From Nostoc sp. NIES-4103 (GTDB lineage Bacteria > Cyanobacteriota > Cyanobacteriia > Cyanobacteriales > Nostocaceae), in assembly GCF_002368335.1 (NCBI RefSeq), contig NZ_AP018288.1, positions 7,084,609-7,148,608 of the forward strand: a DNA stretch of 64,000 nt. Reading direction: 5' to 3'. Shown here one piece after another: positions 15,206-25,500 of this stretch. The notes under the pieces were generated by a model. It was not told where the DNA came from and made no database searches. It saw nothing but the letters and a program-made list of their open reading frames with translations. Each line of letters begins with the position of its first letter. Position 1 is the stretch's first letter. Both the position numbers and the translations under genes were made by a program.

Positions 15206-18200
15206 CTATTTTGTCAGTGTGAGAGTACGACGCTTTGTAACCATTTGGTAGGCTTCGATGATGTCACCTTCAGCCCAGTCATGGAATTTATCAACGCCAA
15301 TACCGCATTCATAACCGGCATTGACTTCACGGGCATCTTCTTTCATCCGTTTGAGGGAGTCAAGAACGCCTTCATAGATCACCTTACCGCTACGACGCAC
15401 CCGCACTTTGCAGTTACGGATGAGCTTGCCAGATAGAACGTAGCAACCAGCAACGGCACCACGACCAACTGGGAAGACGGCACGAACTTCGGTTTGCCCC
15501 AAGGGTTCTTCCACCAATTCTGGCTCTAAAAGACCTTCCAAGGCTCCTTGGATATCTTCTAAGAGTTTGTAGATGATGTTGTATTCCCGGACATCTACAC
15601 CTGCTTCATCAGCTGCTTGTCTGGCTCCACTGGCATAAGTCGTGTTGAAGCCAATGATTACAGCGTTACTGGCGGCGGCTAAGTCGATATCTGTCTCGGT
15701 GATTTCGCCAGCAGTAGCCAACAACATCCTAATTTGGACTTCGTTTTGGGGAATTTGCTTGAGCGCTCCCACAATGGCTTCTACTGAACCTTGCACGTCT
15801 CCCTTTAAGATCAAGTTGAGTTCTTTTAACTCGCCTTCTTGTGCTTGAGCCGAGAGGGTTGTGAGGGTAACACGTCCTTGTAAGAGGCGTGATAGGCGTT
15901 GTTTGTCGGCGCGATCGCCTGCTAGGGCGCGTGCTTCTTTTTCGTTCTCGAAGACCTCGAAATCATCGCCTGCGGCGGGAACATCACTTAAGCCCAACAC
16001 CTCAACAGCAAAGGAGGGACTAGCAATGTCTACTCTTCTGCCTCTGTCATCGACCATTGCCCGGACTTTACCAAATGCCGAGCCTGCTACCAACATGTCT
16101 CCTACATGCAGGGTACCGTTTTGGATCAACAGAGTTGCAACTGCTCCCTTTGCCTTATCCAGATGTGCTTCAATGACAGTTCCTTTGGCAGTCCGGTCTG
16201 GGTTGGCATTGAGTTCTTCTACTTCTGCTACCAGTAGGATCATTTCTAGGAGCGTATCGAGATTTTCACCCTTGATTGCGCTCACAGGAACCATGATTGT
16301 TTCACCACCCCATTCTTCTGGCGTCAAGCCATATTGGGTGAGTTCTTGTTTGACACGCTCTGGCTGTGCCCCTTCTTTGTCAATCTTGTTGATTGCTACT
16401 ACAATTGGCACTTCGGCGGCTTGAGCATGGCTAATGGCTTCAACGGTTTGGGGACGAACGCCATCATCAGCAGCCACTACCAAAACGGCAATGTCTGTCA
16501 CTCTGGCTCCCCGTGCCCGCATGGCTGTGAATGCTTCGTGACCAGGGGTATCCAAGAAGACTATCTGCTGCTTATTACCCTCATGTTCGATATCCACATG
16601 GTATGCACCAATGTGCTGGGTAATACCACCAGCCTCACCAGCGGCAACTTTGGTTTTGCGAATTGAGTCGAGCAGTGTAGTTTTACCGTGGTCTACGTGA
16701 CCCATAATTGTGACTACTGGTGGACGACGATGGAGATTTTCTAGGTCTGCCACGTCAATCATTTCAGTGACTTTACGGGCTTCTGCTTCTCGTTCAGCCG
16801 TTTCCACTTCTACTTCTAGCTCTTTAGCTACCAAAGTAATTGTGGGGATATCTAAATTTTGGGTGATACTCACCGCCATGCCTTTGATGAACAGGATTTT
16901 TACAATCTCTGTATCAGCAACAGCCAATATATCAGCCAGTTCTTGCACTGTCATTGGCCCTGTGATCACCACTTTTTCCGGTCGCTCACGCTTGGTTTCT
17001 ACTTCTTGGCGACGGTTTTGATCCCGGTTAGAACTGCTTCTTTTTGTTTTAACTGTTGGCGTACTTACCAAGGCTGTGGCTGCTGTCTGTCCAGGTTTAG
17101 TGGCCTTGGGTTTGGGGGGACGAGCGATGGAAAGGCTGACTTGGATGGTTGCTGGTGTATCTAGATCATCATCATCTAGAAGATCCTCATCTTCAAAATC
17201 GTCATCTAGAATTGGCTTGACTCGCTTGCCTTTTACAGCTCCCTTGCCACTTTTTTCTTTTACCTCGTCAATAATTTCTTCTTCAACCCACTTTTTACCA
17301 CCTTTGTTTATGCGAGGTGGTGTTGGGCGTTTTAGGTCTAGGAGATCAGGTGTGATTACCTCGTCTACAACCTCTGTTTTTCCAGGGCCCCCTGGCATTG
17401 CTCTGGGGGGAGTAGCAATCGGCATGGCTGCTACAGCTTCCGATGGCCTTACTGGTCTAGTGGGTCTTTGTCCATCTCCTGTTGGTGCTGCACCAGGAGG
17501 TCTATTACCTCGTTGCTCTGGTTTGACTGGGGAGGGTGTGGAACGAGCATGTTTTGGTACTGGCGCTTGTGGCGTTTCTGTTGACGTTGCCTTAGCTACT
17601 TTGGGCTTGGGGCCGTCGCTGCGATCGCGTTTGAGAATTGGTTTTTCTGCCGGACTTCCCTGGTCAATAATCACCGCAGCCTTCTCCGCCGCTGGTCTTG
17701 CGGGAGGAGATACCAGTTGTGGCTTAGTGGGTTTTTCCGGTTTTGGTCTCGGTGGAACTACTTTTTCCGGTTTCTTTTCAGCAGCTATTGTTTCCGGTAT
17801 TTGTTCCTTGACCTGCAAAGGAGGCGTTTGTTCTGCCTCTTTGACAACAGGTTCAACTGAGGTCTCTGATTGATTCCGGGGTACAGGTCGAGTTGGTGCC
17901 GTCGGCTTCATGGGTGAGACAGGTGTAGCGAAGGGTCGTGGAGGTGCAGGGGGATTAACTTCAGAAGCAGCAGCCATTGGATTATTAGCAACTGACGCCT
18001 CTGGGGCGTTGGAGGTAGGATTTCTCAATATTTTGGGTTTACGAATTTCCAAAATTTGTTGTTTGTGAGGTAGGGCAGGTCGGTTGCGAGAGCCAGTTTG
18101 TGGTGAATTTGGTTTCTGACTGGATGAACCTTGTTCTTTTTTAGGCATTACATTTGTAGCTGCCAGTTTTTCGGCAGCCGTCCGGATACGTTCTGCCTCA

Positions 18201-18328
18201 GATTCTGAAATTGTGCTGCTATGGCTTTTGACCGCAATATTGAGCTGGTCGCAAATTGCTAATAGCTCTTTGTTATCCAAATTCAATTCCTTTGATAATT
18301 CGTAGATTCTAACTTTGCCGTTGTTCAT
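15206..18328 (-). CDS. infB: Translation initiation factor IF-2
   Basis: A 1,040-residue IF-2, the GTPase that brings initiator tRNA to the 30S subunit. The N-terminus (residues 1-50, [20 protein letters not shown]) is the IF2_N domain. Residues about 60-430 form the long Pro/Lys/Ala-rich linker typical of cyanobacteria, with an acidic patch ([16 protein letters not shown]). A second IF2_N-like domain precedes the G domain. G1 is GHVDHGKTT (543-551), then DTPGHEAF (G3) and NKID (G4). The IF-2 C-terminal domains follow. The ATG at 18328 has AAAGGGGAAGAG upstream. It is the fourth gene of the rimP-nusA-ylxR-infB operon, with a 484-bp leader. Confidence 0.98.
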   Translation of the reverse strand: MNNGKVRIYELSKELNLDNKELLAICDQLNIAVKSHSSTISESEAERIRTAAEKLAATNVMPKKEQGSSSQKPNSPQTGSRNRPALPHKQQILEIRKPKILRNPTSNAPEASVANNPMAAASEVNPPAPPRPFATPVSPMKPTAPTRPVPRNQSETSVEPVVKEAEQTPPLQVKEQIPETIAAEKKPEKVVPPRPKPEKPTKPQLVSPPARPAAEKAAVIIDQGSPAEKPILKRDRSDGPKPKVAKATSTETPQAPVPKHARSTPSPVKPEQRGNRPPGAAPTGDGQRPTRPVRPSEAVAAMPIATPPRAMPGGPGKTEVVDEVITPDLLDLKRPTPPRINKGGKKWVEEEIIDEVKEKSGKGAVKGKRVKPILDDDFEDEDLLDDDDLDTPATIQVSLSIARPPKPKATKPGQTAATALVSTPTVKTKRSSSNRDQNRRQEVETKRERPEKVVITGPMTVQELADILAVADTEIVKILFIKGMAVSITQNLDIPTITLVAKELEVEVETAEREAEARKVTEMIDVADLENLHRRPPVVTIMGHVDHGKTTLLDSIRKTKVAAGEAGGITQHIGAYHVDIEHEGNKQQIVFLDTPGHEAFTAMRARGARVTDIAVLVVAADDGVRPQTVEAISHAQAAEVPIVVAINKIDKEGAQPERVKQELTQYGLTPEEWGGETIMVPVSAIKGENLDTLLEMILLVAEVEELNANPDRTAKGTVIEAHLDKAKGAVATLLIQNGTLHVGDMLVAGSAFGKVRAMVDDRGRRVDIASPSFAVEVLGLSDVPAAGDDFEVFENEKEARALAGDRADKQRLSRLLQGRVTLTTLSAQAQEGELKELNLILKGDVQGSVEAIVGALKQIPQNEVQIRMLLATAGEITETDIDLAAASNAVIIGFNTTYASGARQAADEAGVDVREYNIIYKLLEDIQGALEGLLEPELVEEPLGQTEVRAVFPVGRGAVAGCYVLSGKLIRNCKVRVRRSGKVIYEGVLDSLKRMKEDAREVNAGYECGIGVDKFHDWAEGDIIEAYQMVTKRRTLTLTK

Positions 18329-18363
18329 CCACTCTTCCCCTTTAATTTACAGTTTTTTAGCGG

Positions 18364-18512
18364 ATGGCTGCCTGGGAGTGCGACATCTCCATCCTTTGAT
18401 TACTGTTTTTAGGTTGCCGTTAAGATTTTGCCGGTGCCTCCAATCAGGAAAGAGAGATGTTTCGGTTTAATGCTGGCATCTCCACCAGGAATGATGGTTA
18501 GCGGGCAGCCAT
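18364..18512 (-). promoter_or_regulatory. Candidate structured leader upstream of infB
   Basis: In the 484-bp gap between ylxR and infB, two pairs of complementary segments nest inside each other: ATGGCTGCC (18364-18372) with GGCAGCCAT (18504-18512), and ACATCTC (18383-18389) with GAGATGT (18454-18460). The transcript could therefore fold into a long closed domain just before the infB ribosome binding site. No known RNA family is recognised. The remaining gap (18513-18812) shows nothing else. Confidence 0.35.
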
Positions 18513-18812
18513 AAAAATTTTTTACATAAAAAATCCTTATCTAAACCCTTGATGCCGATCTGCGCCTGAGCGCTACCAGGTTGCCATTCTGTAGTTTCTT
18601 GTTTTGCTGATTCTGAGTTTTCCACAACACAATCGAGTGAAACTTGTTGGGAGTGTTACTTTGCCGTTGTTTTAGTCAAACAGCCGTTTGCTAACTACAC
18701 CCATTTACTATTTTGGCACTAACTCCGACAATTGCAGAAGGTGCAATTATAGCCAGACTATTCGGCTTTTAGCACAAATACTCTGGGGATTACCGCCACA
18801 AAGGTGTTCAAC

Positions 18813-19082
18813 TTAAATTTTATTTTGGGGATTGCTTGGGGCTAAACGTTGCCACAATGTCTGATACAGTGCTTCTGGCACTGTTGCATGTAGCGATCGC
18901 CCTAGTCGATTTTTTTTCTGGGCTGCTTGTAGGCAACTCAGTTGTGGGCAGATGTAGGCTGAACGCCCCATGCCCTGATCTAATTGTACATTTCCCGATG
19001 GAAAGACGCGGACAATCCGCCAAAAGTCTTCTTTTAAGCTTACTTTGCGGCAACTAATACAACGCCGATAATTCGGTTTCAT
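18813..19082 (-). CDS. ylxR: YlxR/DUF448 RNA-binding protein
   Basis: A 90-residue YlxR (DUF448) protein from the ATG at 19082. An upstream start at 19136 would add 18 untypical residues, and MKPNYRRCISCRK is the family N-terminus. Motifs CISCRK, WRIVRVFPSGNVQLD, GMGRSAYICP and KKNRLGRSL are all present. In other bacteria YlxR binds RNA and influences RNase P or transcription; in this organism its role is inferred only from family and context. It lies between nusA and infB, the standard order for this operon. Confidence 0.92.
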   Translation of the reverse strand: MKPNYRRCISCRKVSLKEDFWRIVRVFPSGNVQLDQGMGRSAYICPQLSCLQAAQKKNRLGRSLHATVPEALYQTLWQRLAPSNPQNKI

Positions 19083-19230
19083 TGGTCTATCATGACCCCA
19101 GGTTAGCATTTTGGTTATGAAAATTAAAGTTAGCAAGGCCAGCTTTTACTTATACCAAGTTGCTTTATTCCAAGTAATCATTAAGACTAGTATTGGTATT
19201 TATGGTATCAGAACTCAACAAGGCAATTAG

Positions 19231-20529
19231 TTAATCTTCATCACTACTGTCTAAAGAATCATCCTCTACTTCTTCAAGATTGTCATCTTCATCCTCCAGT
19301 TCCTCAAGTTCAATTTCATCTTCCTCTAGGTCATCTTCTTCTTGTTCTAGTTGATATTTGGCGCGTGCAGCAGCGAACTTGGCATCTTCTCCTGCGTGGT
19401 CATATTTGGCTTTATCTTTAATGTCTATTTTCCAACCAGTGAGTCTGGCTGCTAAACGAACATTTTGTCCTTCTTTACCAATAGCTAAACTCAGTTGGTC
19501 TTCTGCTACTAGTACGTGAGTTTGTCGGGTTTCAGGATCCATCAGACGCACTTCATCTACCCGTGCTGGACTCAAGGCGTTGGCAATATATGTTGCTGGG
19601 TCTGGTGACCAGCGAATCACATCTATTTTTTCACCGCGTAATTCGTTAACTACTACTTGTATTCGCGATCCCCTAGCACCAATACAAGCACCAACTGGAT
19701 CAACATCGCGCTCAAGGGTATCTACAGCAATTTTTGTCCTAGGGCCCACATAACGAGACGGAGGATTAGCTTCGCGTGCTACTGCCACAATCCGCACTAC
19801 TTCATCTTCGATTTCTGGTACTTCGTTAGCAAATAGATAAACTACTAATCCAGCATCAGCGCGGGATACCAATAATTGTGGCCCTCGTTGCTGACCTTGG
19901 GAAACTTTTTTGAGATATACCTTGAATGTAGCATTTGCCCGATAATTATCGTTGGGCAACTGTTCTCTTTTTGGTAATTCAGCTTCAACTTCTGGCTGAC
20001 CAAAACCGCTGCTAACTGCCAAAATCACTGATTGTCTTTCAAACCGCAAAACTCTAGCTTGCAGTACGGTACTTTCCAAGTCTTGGAACTCTTCTTGCAC
20101 CATCTGACGTTGTTGATCCCGGAGTTTTTGCGCCAGTACTTGCTTGGTTTGCATAGCAGCCATGCGACCAAATTCTCCTTGATCTGGAGTTACATCCAAG
20201 ACCACAGAGTCTCCCAACTGCGCTTCGGGAGCGACTTGTTGTACTTCATCTAAGGAAATCTGATGGTCGGAGTTGTTGACTTCTTCGACAATAGTTTTCG
20301 TGGAAAGTACACGAAAACCTTCTCCATCAATATCAAGTTCTACTTCAAAATTATCAAAGTAATCTTCATCAAACTGTTTTCGCTCCAAATTTTGGGCGCG
20401 ACGATATCTTTCGTAACCTTTAAGTAGTGCTTCTCTAATAGCTGATTGAACTGCTAAACGAGGTAAATTACGCTCACGACTTATACTTTCAATTAATTCT
20501 TTTAAACCTGGTAAAGTCACCATTGACAT
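19231..20529 (-). CDS. nusA: Transcription termination/antitermination factor NusA
   Basis: A 432-residue NusA that binds RNA polymerase and nascent RNA and modulates pausing, termination and antitermination. Residues 1-125 are the N-terminal RNAP-binding domain, followed by an S1 domain and two KH domains ([38 protein letters not shown]). The C-terminal 35 residues are a very acidic Glu/Asp tail in place of the E. coli acidic repeats. AAGGAG seven bases before the ATG at 20529 supports this start over the Met two codons later. It is the second gene of the operon, after rimP, with a repeat-filled spacer of about 190 bp. Confidence 0.97.
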   Translation of the reverse strand: MSMVTLPGLKELIESISRERNLPRLAVQSAIREALLKGYERYRRAQNLERKQFDEDYFDNFEVELDIDGEGFRVLSTKTIVEEVNNSDHQISLDEVQQVAPEAQLGDSVVLDVTPDQGEFGRMAAMQTKQVLAQKLRDQQRQMVQEEFQDLESTVLQARVLRFERQSVILAVSSGFGQPEVEAELPKREQLPNDNYRANATFKVYLKKVSQGQQRGPQLLVSRADAGLVVYLFANEVPEIEDEVVRIVAVAREANPPSRYVGPRTKIAVDTLERDVDPVGACIGARGSRIQVVVNELRGEKIDVIRWSPDPATYIANALSPARVDEVRLMDPETRQTHVLVAEDQLSLAIGKEGQNVRLAARLTGWKIDIKDKAKYDHAGEDAKFAAARAKYQLEQEEDDLEEDEIELEELEDEDDNLEEVEDDSLDSSDED

Positions 20530-20572
20530 AAGTATTCTCCTTAAATTTTATTTAAGCGCACAGCAAAATTTA

Positions 20573-20716
20573 AAAGTTAAAAGTTAGGAGTTAAAGTTAG
20601 GAGTTAGAAGTTAGGATTTAGGAGTTTTAAATTCTAACTTTAAAACTCAAGACTCAAAACTTCACAATAAACTCTTAACTGTTAACTCTTAACTATTAAC
20701 TCCTAACTCTCAACTC
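20573..20716. repeat. Short tandem repeats between rimP and nusA
   Basis: A run of AGTTAGGAGTTA and AACTCTTAACT-type heptads in both orientations fills the spacer. The two orientations could pair in the transcript. Similar runs occur at about 15115-15150. Confidence 0.75.
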
Positions 20717-21178
20717 TTACCGTCGCTCATCTAGCTGCACCCTAGTAATCAAGGTGCGGGGAATTTCAACTACACGTCCTTTTTGATTTAAATAAACTTT
20801 TGTCTCATCCCGGCGAATCAACTGACCAGTCCACTCTTGCTGTCCATCGTGGGGTGGGGAAGTGGAGATAATTACAGGGAATCCTTTAAAGGAAATAAAT
20901 TCCCTGTCAGTTACTAGTTGCCGCGAAATACCAGGACTAGACACTTCCAAGACATAAGCATCTGGAATAATCTCCGCCGCATCTAGGGAAGCTTCTAAAG
21001 CACGGCTCATTTTCTCACAATCATCTAAACCAGTGTCCTGCTGGGGATTGCGGATATCTACCCGCAATATTGGTGGACGTTGGTTAGTATGAAAAACTAT
21101 GCCAACGACTTCTAAACCCAGTTGTTCTGCTACTGGTATCGCCAAATCTATAATTTGTGGGACTAAGGGATGAGTCAT
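20717..21178 (-). CDS. rimP: Ribosome maturation factor RimP
   Basis: RimP, needed for 30S subunit maturation. From the ATG at 21178 it has 153 residues, the normal length; an upstream start at 21214 would add an atypical [12 protein letters not shown]. Family motifs include [52 protein letters not shown] and FKGFPVII. It is the first gene of the rimP-nusA-ylxR-infB cluster, so the operon promoter should lie in 21179-21330. Confidence 0.95.
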   Translation of the reverse strand: MTHPLVPQIIDLAIPVAEQLGLEVVGIVFHTNQRPPILRVDIRNPQQDTGLDDCEKMSRALEASLDAAEIIPDAYVLEVSSPGISRQLVTDREFISFKGFPVIISTSPPHDGQQEWTGQLIRRDETKVYLNQKGRVVEIPRTLITRVQLDERR

Positions 21179-21329
21179 GCGAGAAATCAATAAAAAAAGT
21201 GGGCATCGACCCACTTCCTGCGATAAGGATATCTTCCAAGAAGTCTTGTAACGAACCTAATGATGGTTCGCCTCTAATTCGAGTTTAGCGCATTTCTTCA
21301 AGAGTCAATAGTCAATAGTCAGTTGTCAG

Positions 21330-21388
21330 TGGTTATTCCCCCATCTCCCTCATTCTCCCTCATCTCCCTCATCTCCCTCACTCCCTAG
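21330..21388. repeat. 9-bp (CTCCCTCAT) tandem repeats
   Basis: Repeated CTCCCTCAT units preceded by GTCAATAGTCAGTTGTCAG-type heptads. They mark the boundary between the rimP leader and the convergent end of the 481-residue membrane protein gene and run to its stop codon. Confidence 0.75.
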
Positions 21389-22823
21389 TTTTTGGAAGAG
21401 CAGGATTTTTATCTACAACTGGCTGGATAGGCGCTTTTGTTCTTGCCTGTCTGGTTTGCTCGACAATTTGTTCGATATCTTCTTGGGATAAACGTTGGAC
21501 GTAATTAATCTTAATTTCTTCTAATAAGTCTGAAAATAAGCCCTGAATTTCTGAGAGTACGTGTTTTTTCTGGACTTCTGCTCCCAAGGCTTGGCTAAAG
21601 TGTTGCACTAATTGACTGGATAATTTTGCACCTACGGGATCTTCAACAGCGTTAACTATGGCTTTGTATAGGTTTGTTGTGATTTGGGTTGCTAGTTGTT
21701 CACTGAGTTGAGTCTGTACTTCTCCAATACCAGGTAGATTCTGGAGGTTGCGGTAGACTGGGACTTGATCGAAAACTGTGGTGATATTGTGACGCAAAAG
21801 GGCGACAATTTCTGGCTTGATTTTAGGTAAAACTTGATACACTACTGTTTGTAGGAAGATACTAGCGATCGCTTCTAGTTCGTTGACATTATTAATATCT
21901 ATATAAGGACGCAGGTTTTGTTGTTGTGAAAGCCAGCGTGTGAGGTCACCGCGCTGAATCGAACCCTGCATTTGGTTAATCACTCTCACCACAACAATTT
22001 CTGTGAGTTCTTCGGCAAAATTAGCGACAAATACTTGATTTACTTGTCGCCGTAACGGTTGAAGATTTAATAGCTGTGCTTGGTCAAGGCGAACTACTAC
22101 AGGTATAATTCGCAACCAGCGCAAAAATGGCAGCAATAAAAATAGGTCATACCAACGCCACAAAATTGCGTTTAACCAGCTAAAACTCGGATGGCGACGC
22201 CGCAGAAGAAAACAACGCACCAGCAGTTCTATCGCAAATAAACCTACAAAAGGTAAGTCAATCAACCAAAATCGGTCATAAAACTCGCCATTTTCACCAA
22301 TTTGGCGGTAATAGTTGGTGGCAATTAAAGGTGCGATTTGTTTGTTGAAAAAATTAATCTCACTCAACCAGCCTTTTTGAGATAAGTAAGCCGGACTCCA
22401 AAAAGTAGCAAAGGCAACTTTTGCAGATTCATGGTTGGTGCGATCGCGCATTCGATTTTTAATTTTTTCTAGAGTCCCACTCTTACCAGCTGCTGCAAAG
22501 GGATTGCCATCGATCATATCTCTGCTGAGACGACTAACTTCTTCAAGCTGAGTCTTAACCTCTGGTGATGTTAACCCTGTTTGGCTAACTTGTTCTTCTA
22601 ATACTTTGACTTTTTTAAGATAATTTTCCGTTTCTCTATTGGGTTCAATACCCTTTATTGGATCGTAAATCTGAATAATTTCGGGTATTCTTCGCAAATA
22701 GAAATCCCGCAAAGGTATGTAACTTAAATTAAACAATACTAAAGCTAAATTAACTATGGCAATCAATGCCATTAATCTTTCAAAGTATAGGTTATACCAT
22801 TTTAAGGGTTTTCTATAACTCAT
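21378..22823 (-). CDS. Conserved cyanobacterial membrane protein of unknown function
   Basis: A 481-residue protein. It has an N-terminal transmembrane segment (about residues 16-36), a helical soluble part rich in charged residues, and a second membrane region (about 187-240). That region includes LIDLPFVGLFAIELLVRCFLL and a basic helix (WYDLFLLLPFLRWLRIIPVV) that recalls the S4 region of voltage-sensor proteins. The C-terminal 240 residues are helical and cytoplasmic or stromal in character. No pore motif is seen, so the ion-channel resemblance is weak. No named family is assigned. It ends inside a CTCCCTCAT repeat, so the last residues may be variable. Confidence 0.75.
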   Translation of the reverse strand: MSYRKPLKWYNLYFERLMALIAIVNLALVLFNLSYIPLRDFYLRRIPEIIQIYDPIKGIEPNRETENYLKKVKVLEEQVSQTGLTSPEVKTQLEEVSRLSRDMIDGNPFAAAGKSGTLEKIKNRMRDRTNHESAKVAFATFWSPAYLSQKGWLSEINFFNKQIAPLIATNYYRQIGENGEFYDRFWLIDLPFVGLFAIELLVRCFLLRRRHPSFSWLNAILWRWYDLFLLLPFLRWLRIIPVVVRLDQAQLLNLQPLRRQVNQVFVANFAEELTEIVVVRVINQMQGSIQRGDLTRWLSQQQNLRPYIDINNVNELEAIASIFLQTVVYQVLPKIKPEIVALLRHNITTVFDQVPVYRNLQNLPGIGEVQTQLSEQLATQITTNLYKAIVNAVEDPVGAKLSSQLVQHFSQALGAEVQKKHVLSEIQGLFSDLLEEIKINYVQRLSQEDIEQIVEQTRQARTKAPIQPVVDKNPALPKTRE

Positions 22824-23067
22824 TTTTAGTTATTTTTTATACAAATTTATCAAGATTCAAATTTTTCTAACTCATTATCATTATCTCAGTCAAGATACTT
22901 CTGTAGGCAGATGGCAAAAATCTCAACTTTGATACTAGTTAAATTTAATCAACAGATGTGTAATTAATCAAAAATTATGAATAATTGAAACAAAATGTTT
23001 AAAGAAACGTAAAATGCACCTGTTAAACTATATATCTTGTTGATTCCATTCAAAGGAGTTTTCAACT

Positions 23068-23811
23068 ATGTGGTGTGGGTTTGGAAAATCAAGCATGACA
23101 ATCGCTGCTTCCTGCTTGATAACTGCTAGTTTTGTAATTTCAAACACAACTTTTGCTGCGATTGAGCGTAGTTATTCGCCGCAGCAATTCCGTGCTGTGT
23201 TGAGAGGATTAGGCTATAACGTTAAAGTCACGAATACACCTCTCACTGATGAGGAAACTAAAAAAGCAATACGTGAATTTCAGAAGGGATATAAGCTATC
23301 TGTTGATGGCATAGCGGGGCCAAAAACTCAAAGTTTTGCCGCTAATATTGTTCAAATTCTGCAAGCGAATTTGAATGCGACGCTTAAACCAAATCCTCCT
23401 CTACCCCGTGATCATTTTTATGGGCCTCGTACAGAAGCTGCTGTTAAGGAGTTTCAAAAAAAGTATAACTTGCAACAAACTGGAATTGCTAATTTAGCAC
23501 TGCGCCAGAAGTTAAATGAGGAGGCAAAGAAGGCTATTCAGCCTGGTACTCAGCCATCACCTCAACCAACATCTAGTCCGTCGCCAAGCCCCACAGCTAC
23601 ACCAACGCCAACGGCTACCCCGACGACTAGCCCAACACCAACACCGACGGCTACACCGACGACTAGCCCAACACCAACGCCAACGGCTACACCGACGACT
23701 AGCCCAACACCAACGCCAACGGCTACACCGACGACTAGCCCAACACCAACGCCGACGGCTACACCGACGACTAGCCCAACACCAACGCCAACGGCTACAC
23801 CCACACCCTAG
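23068..23811 (+). CDS. Secreted peptidoglycan-binding protein with Thr/Pro repeat tail
   Basis: A 247-residue exported protein. It has a signal peptide (ITASFVISNTTFAA, cleavage near residue 31) and two PG_binding_1 domains, about residues 38-90 (LRGLGYNV, AIREFQKGYKLSVDGIAGPKT) and about 95-150 (DHFYGPRTEAAVKEFQKKYNL). A low-complexity tail of about 85 residues made of TPTPTATPTTSP units follows. It probably binds peptidoglycan; the tail may be a glycosylated spacer. AAGGAG lies 13 bp before the ATG. The tail is encoded by 36-bp repeats and is likely to vary in length between strains. Confidence 0.88.
   Translation: MWCGFGKSSMTIAASCLITASFVISNTTFAAIERSYSPQQFRAVLRGLGYNVKVTNTPLTDEETKKAIREFQKGYKLSVDGIAGPKTQSFAANIVQILQANLNATLKPNPPLPRDHFYGPRTEAAVKEFQKKYNLQQTGIANLALRQKLNEEAKKAIQPGTQPSPQPTSSPSPSPTATPTPTATPTTSPTPTPTATPTTSPTPTPTATPTTSPTPTPTATPTTSPTPTPTATPTTSPTPTPTATPTP
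23595..23807 (+). repeat. 36-bp coding tandem repeat (Thr/Pro tail)
   Basis: About five to six near-identical 36-bp units, built of ACACCGACGACTAGCCC and AACACCAACGCCAACGGCT halves, code for a 12-residue TPTTSPTPTPTA unit. Third positions differ only slightly between units, so the array is kept uniform by slippage or recombination. Confidence 0.9.
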
Positions 23812-23843
23812 GAATTCACCAAGTTAATTCTGACACCCGAACT

Positions 23844-24737
23844 TCAAGTTCTCTGATTTGGTTCTTCTAAAGGTCTGCCTTTAGGGGTAGGCAGAATTGG
23901 GCGGCGGTCATCATAAGGCATGGGAATGTACTGTACAGTGGGTCGTCCTCCTTGTGGTTGTGGATACAAATCCATGAGTTCATAAATAGAATGGGGCAGT
24001 CCGACAGTTACGGGCAGCCCCATTTCTGTTGCTTCTTCAACTGTGATGGGATAGTCGTGGGTAACACGTCCGGTTGTCAAAGCTTCGATAATCGGTTCGA
24101 TATTTTCAGGCGGAACTTTTTGTTTGGGTATATTATCTTTCAGCAGAGTCCGCACGAATCGCTGTACCTGCTGAATAGCTTTGCCTGCTTGGTCTGCCAT
24201 AATTAGGGTTTGGTCATCCACATCACTGATGGGTTTATCTTTAACCACTTTGAGAATACTCGCTGCGGGTAAGTTACCCAGTTGAGGGTCAACTGGCCCC
24301 AGGACAGCGTTAGCATCCATAATAATTTCATCAGCGGCGAGGGCTAGCATCGTACCGCCACTCATTGCGTAGTGGGGTATAAACACAGTCACTTTTGAAG
24401 GGTGACGAATTAATGCTCTAGCGATTTGTTCAGTAGCTAAGACCAAACCACCAGGAGTGTGTAAAATTAAGTCTATTGGGACATCTGGCGGGGTGAGGCG
24501 AATAGCCCGCAATATCTGTTCTGAATCTTCAATGGTAATGTAGCGAGATAAAGGTATTCCTAGTAAGCTGATGGACTCTTGACGATGAATCAGCAAAATC
24601 ACTCGACTTTTGCGTTCCTGCTGGAATTCCTGTAGGGCGCGTAAGCGTCGATATTCTACTTGACGTTTTTGCCAAATGGGTTGCAGGGAAGAGAGAAGAA
24701 GGAAAATCCAGAATATATCACCAATACCAAAGCCCAT
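23844..24737 (-). CDS. Membrane-anchored Clp/SppA-fold serine protease (SDH_sah family)
   Basis: A 297-residue protein of the serine dehydrogenase proteinase (PF01972) family, which has a Clp/crotonase fold. From the ATG at 24737 (MGFGIGDIFWIFLLLSSLQP) it has a short N-terminal membrane anchor, then the protease domain. HTPGG lies at residues 93-97 and the probable nucleophile is S126 in the motif MSGGTM. The upstream start at 24824 adds 29 unlikely residues. Substrates are unknown; the family is thought to act in membrane protein quality control. The C-terminus is Pro-rich. It is convergent with the peptidoglycan-binding gene. Confidence 0.82.
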   Translation of the reverse strand: MGFGIGDIFWIFLLLSSLQPIWQKRQVEYRRLRALQEFQQERKSRVILLIHRQESISLLGIPLSRYITIEDSEQILRAIRLTPPDVPIDLILHTPGGLVLATEQIARALIRHPSKVTVFIPHYAMSGGTMLALAADEIIMDANAVLGPVDPQLGNLPAASILKVVKDKPISDVDDQTLIMADQAGKAIQQVQRFVRTLLKDNIPKQKVPPENIEPIIEALTTGRVTHDYPITVEEATEMGLPVTVGLPHSIYELMDLYPQPQGGRPTVQYIPMPYDDRRPILPTPKGRPLEEPNQRT

Positions 24738-24854
24738 AAAATTGATGTTGTCAGAATAACGGTTGTCGTCATTATTGTGGCAAGTTATGAGCGATCGCAG
24801 GTCTATCTGAAGGTCTATTAGCAAGTAGAAACCAAATACCTAAAGTCGCAATAA

Positions 24855-24990
24855 TTAAGCAATTTCATCTAAATTTACCCCTAACTGACGCAAACGTTCC
24901 GCTAACTGTTCAGCTTTTCTTTTTTCCAATCATTTGGTTGTAAAGTTCCTAATTGACGTTCTAATAGGCGCTTTTCTAATGTGTTTATTT
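24855..24990 (-). pseudogene. C-terminal fragment of an Uma2-like or related protein
   Basis: The minus strand reads EQLAERLRQLGVNLDEIA followed by a stop, a tail typical of cyanobacterial Uma2 and DUF4351-type proteins. Further upstream another frame reads LLERQLGTLQPNDWKKEK, so a frameshift separates the pieces in the A-rich run. Nothing of the catalytic part remains. It overlaps the start of the small plus-strand gene. Confidence 0.5.
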
Positions 24991-25037
24991 TATGCAATCA
25001 GCATACAATAAGTATTGTAGCCAATTTTCATAAACTT

Positions 25038-25322
25038 ATGATACCAGCAGTAATTAAACCCTCATTGTGGTTAGAGAAAGGTATTCTAATTGAAAAAGTC
25101 AATGGTGTGAATCTGTTTAAAATTACAGACGAATTGCAAGCTCGGATGGAGGAACTTGTTGATAAAAAAATCCTTAATTACCTCACACCACAAGAAGCGG
25201 CTGAAATTGAAGCGATAGGGGAATTAATCATAATTATTACCTATATGAATGGGATGATTGCTAATCAGGTGCAAAATTCCCAGGAAACAGAGACTTGGGA
25301 ACAGAGATTAGAGAAAAATTAG
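25038..25322 (+). CDS. Small conserved cyanobacterial protein, possible antitoxin-like
   Basis: A 94-residue acidic, helical protein from the ATG at 25038; an earlier in-frame start at 24981 overlaps the pseudogene fragment. The layout is a short beta-rich N-terminus (KPSLWLEKGILIEKVNGVNLFKI) then helices (ELQARMEELVDKKILNYLTPQEAAEIEAIGEL). I recall proteins of this layout as widespread in cyanobacteria and of unknown function. The shape recalls small antitoxins or chaperone-like partners, but no toxin gene is adjacent, so that reading is only speculation. Confidence 0.65.
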   Translation: MIPAVIKPSLWLEKGILIEKVNGVNLFKITDELQARMEELVDKKILNYLTPQEAAEIEAIGELIIIITYMNGMIANQVQNSQETETWEQRLEKN

Positions 25323-25367
25323 TAAGCTAAAGCACATCTAAATTGCATAATCACCTGTGAAGGTAGT

Positions 25368-25410
25368 TGACTGATGACTGATGACTGATGACTGATGACA
25401 CTCATCAGTC
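25368..25410. repeat. 7-bp tandem repeat (CTGATGA)
   Basis: About four CTGATGA units, followed by an inverted CATCAGTC, between two small genes. It could form a short hairpin in RNA. Confidence 0.75.
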
Positions 25411-25500
25411 AACACAATTAAATATGCAACTTAAATGTGGAACAGCTTATCTCAAAAATGCTTTTTAGAGACGTTGCAATGCAAAGTCTCTAAATTTAGT

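Noticed and set aside
17076..17873. 265-residue frame antisense to infB
   Set aside because: It lies over the Pro/Lys-rich linker of IF-2; the composition is a shadow of GC-richer third positions.
21378..22823. Voltage-gated ion channel
   Set aside because: Only one basic S4-like helix is seen; no pore-loop selectivity motif and too few transmembrane segments.
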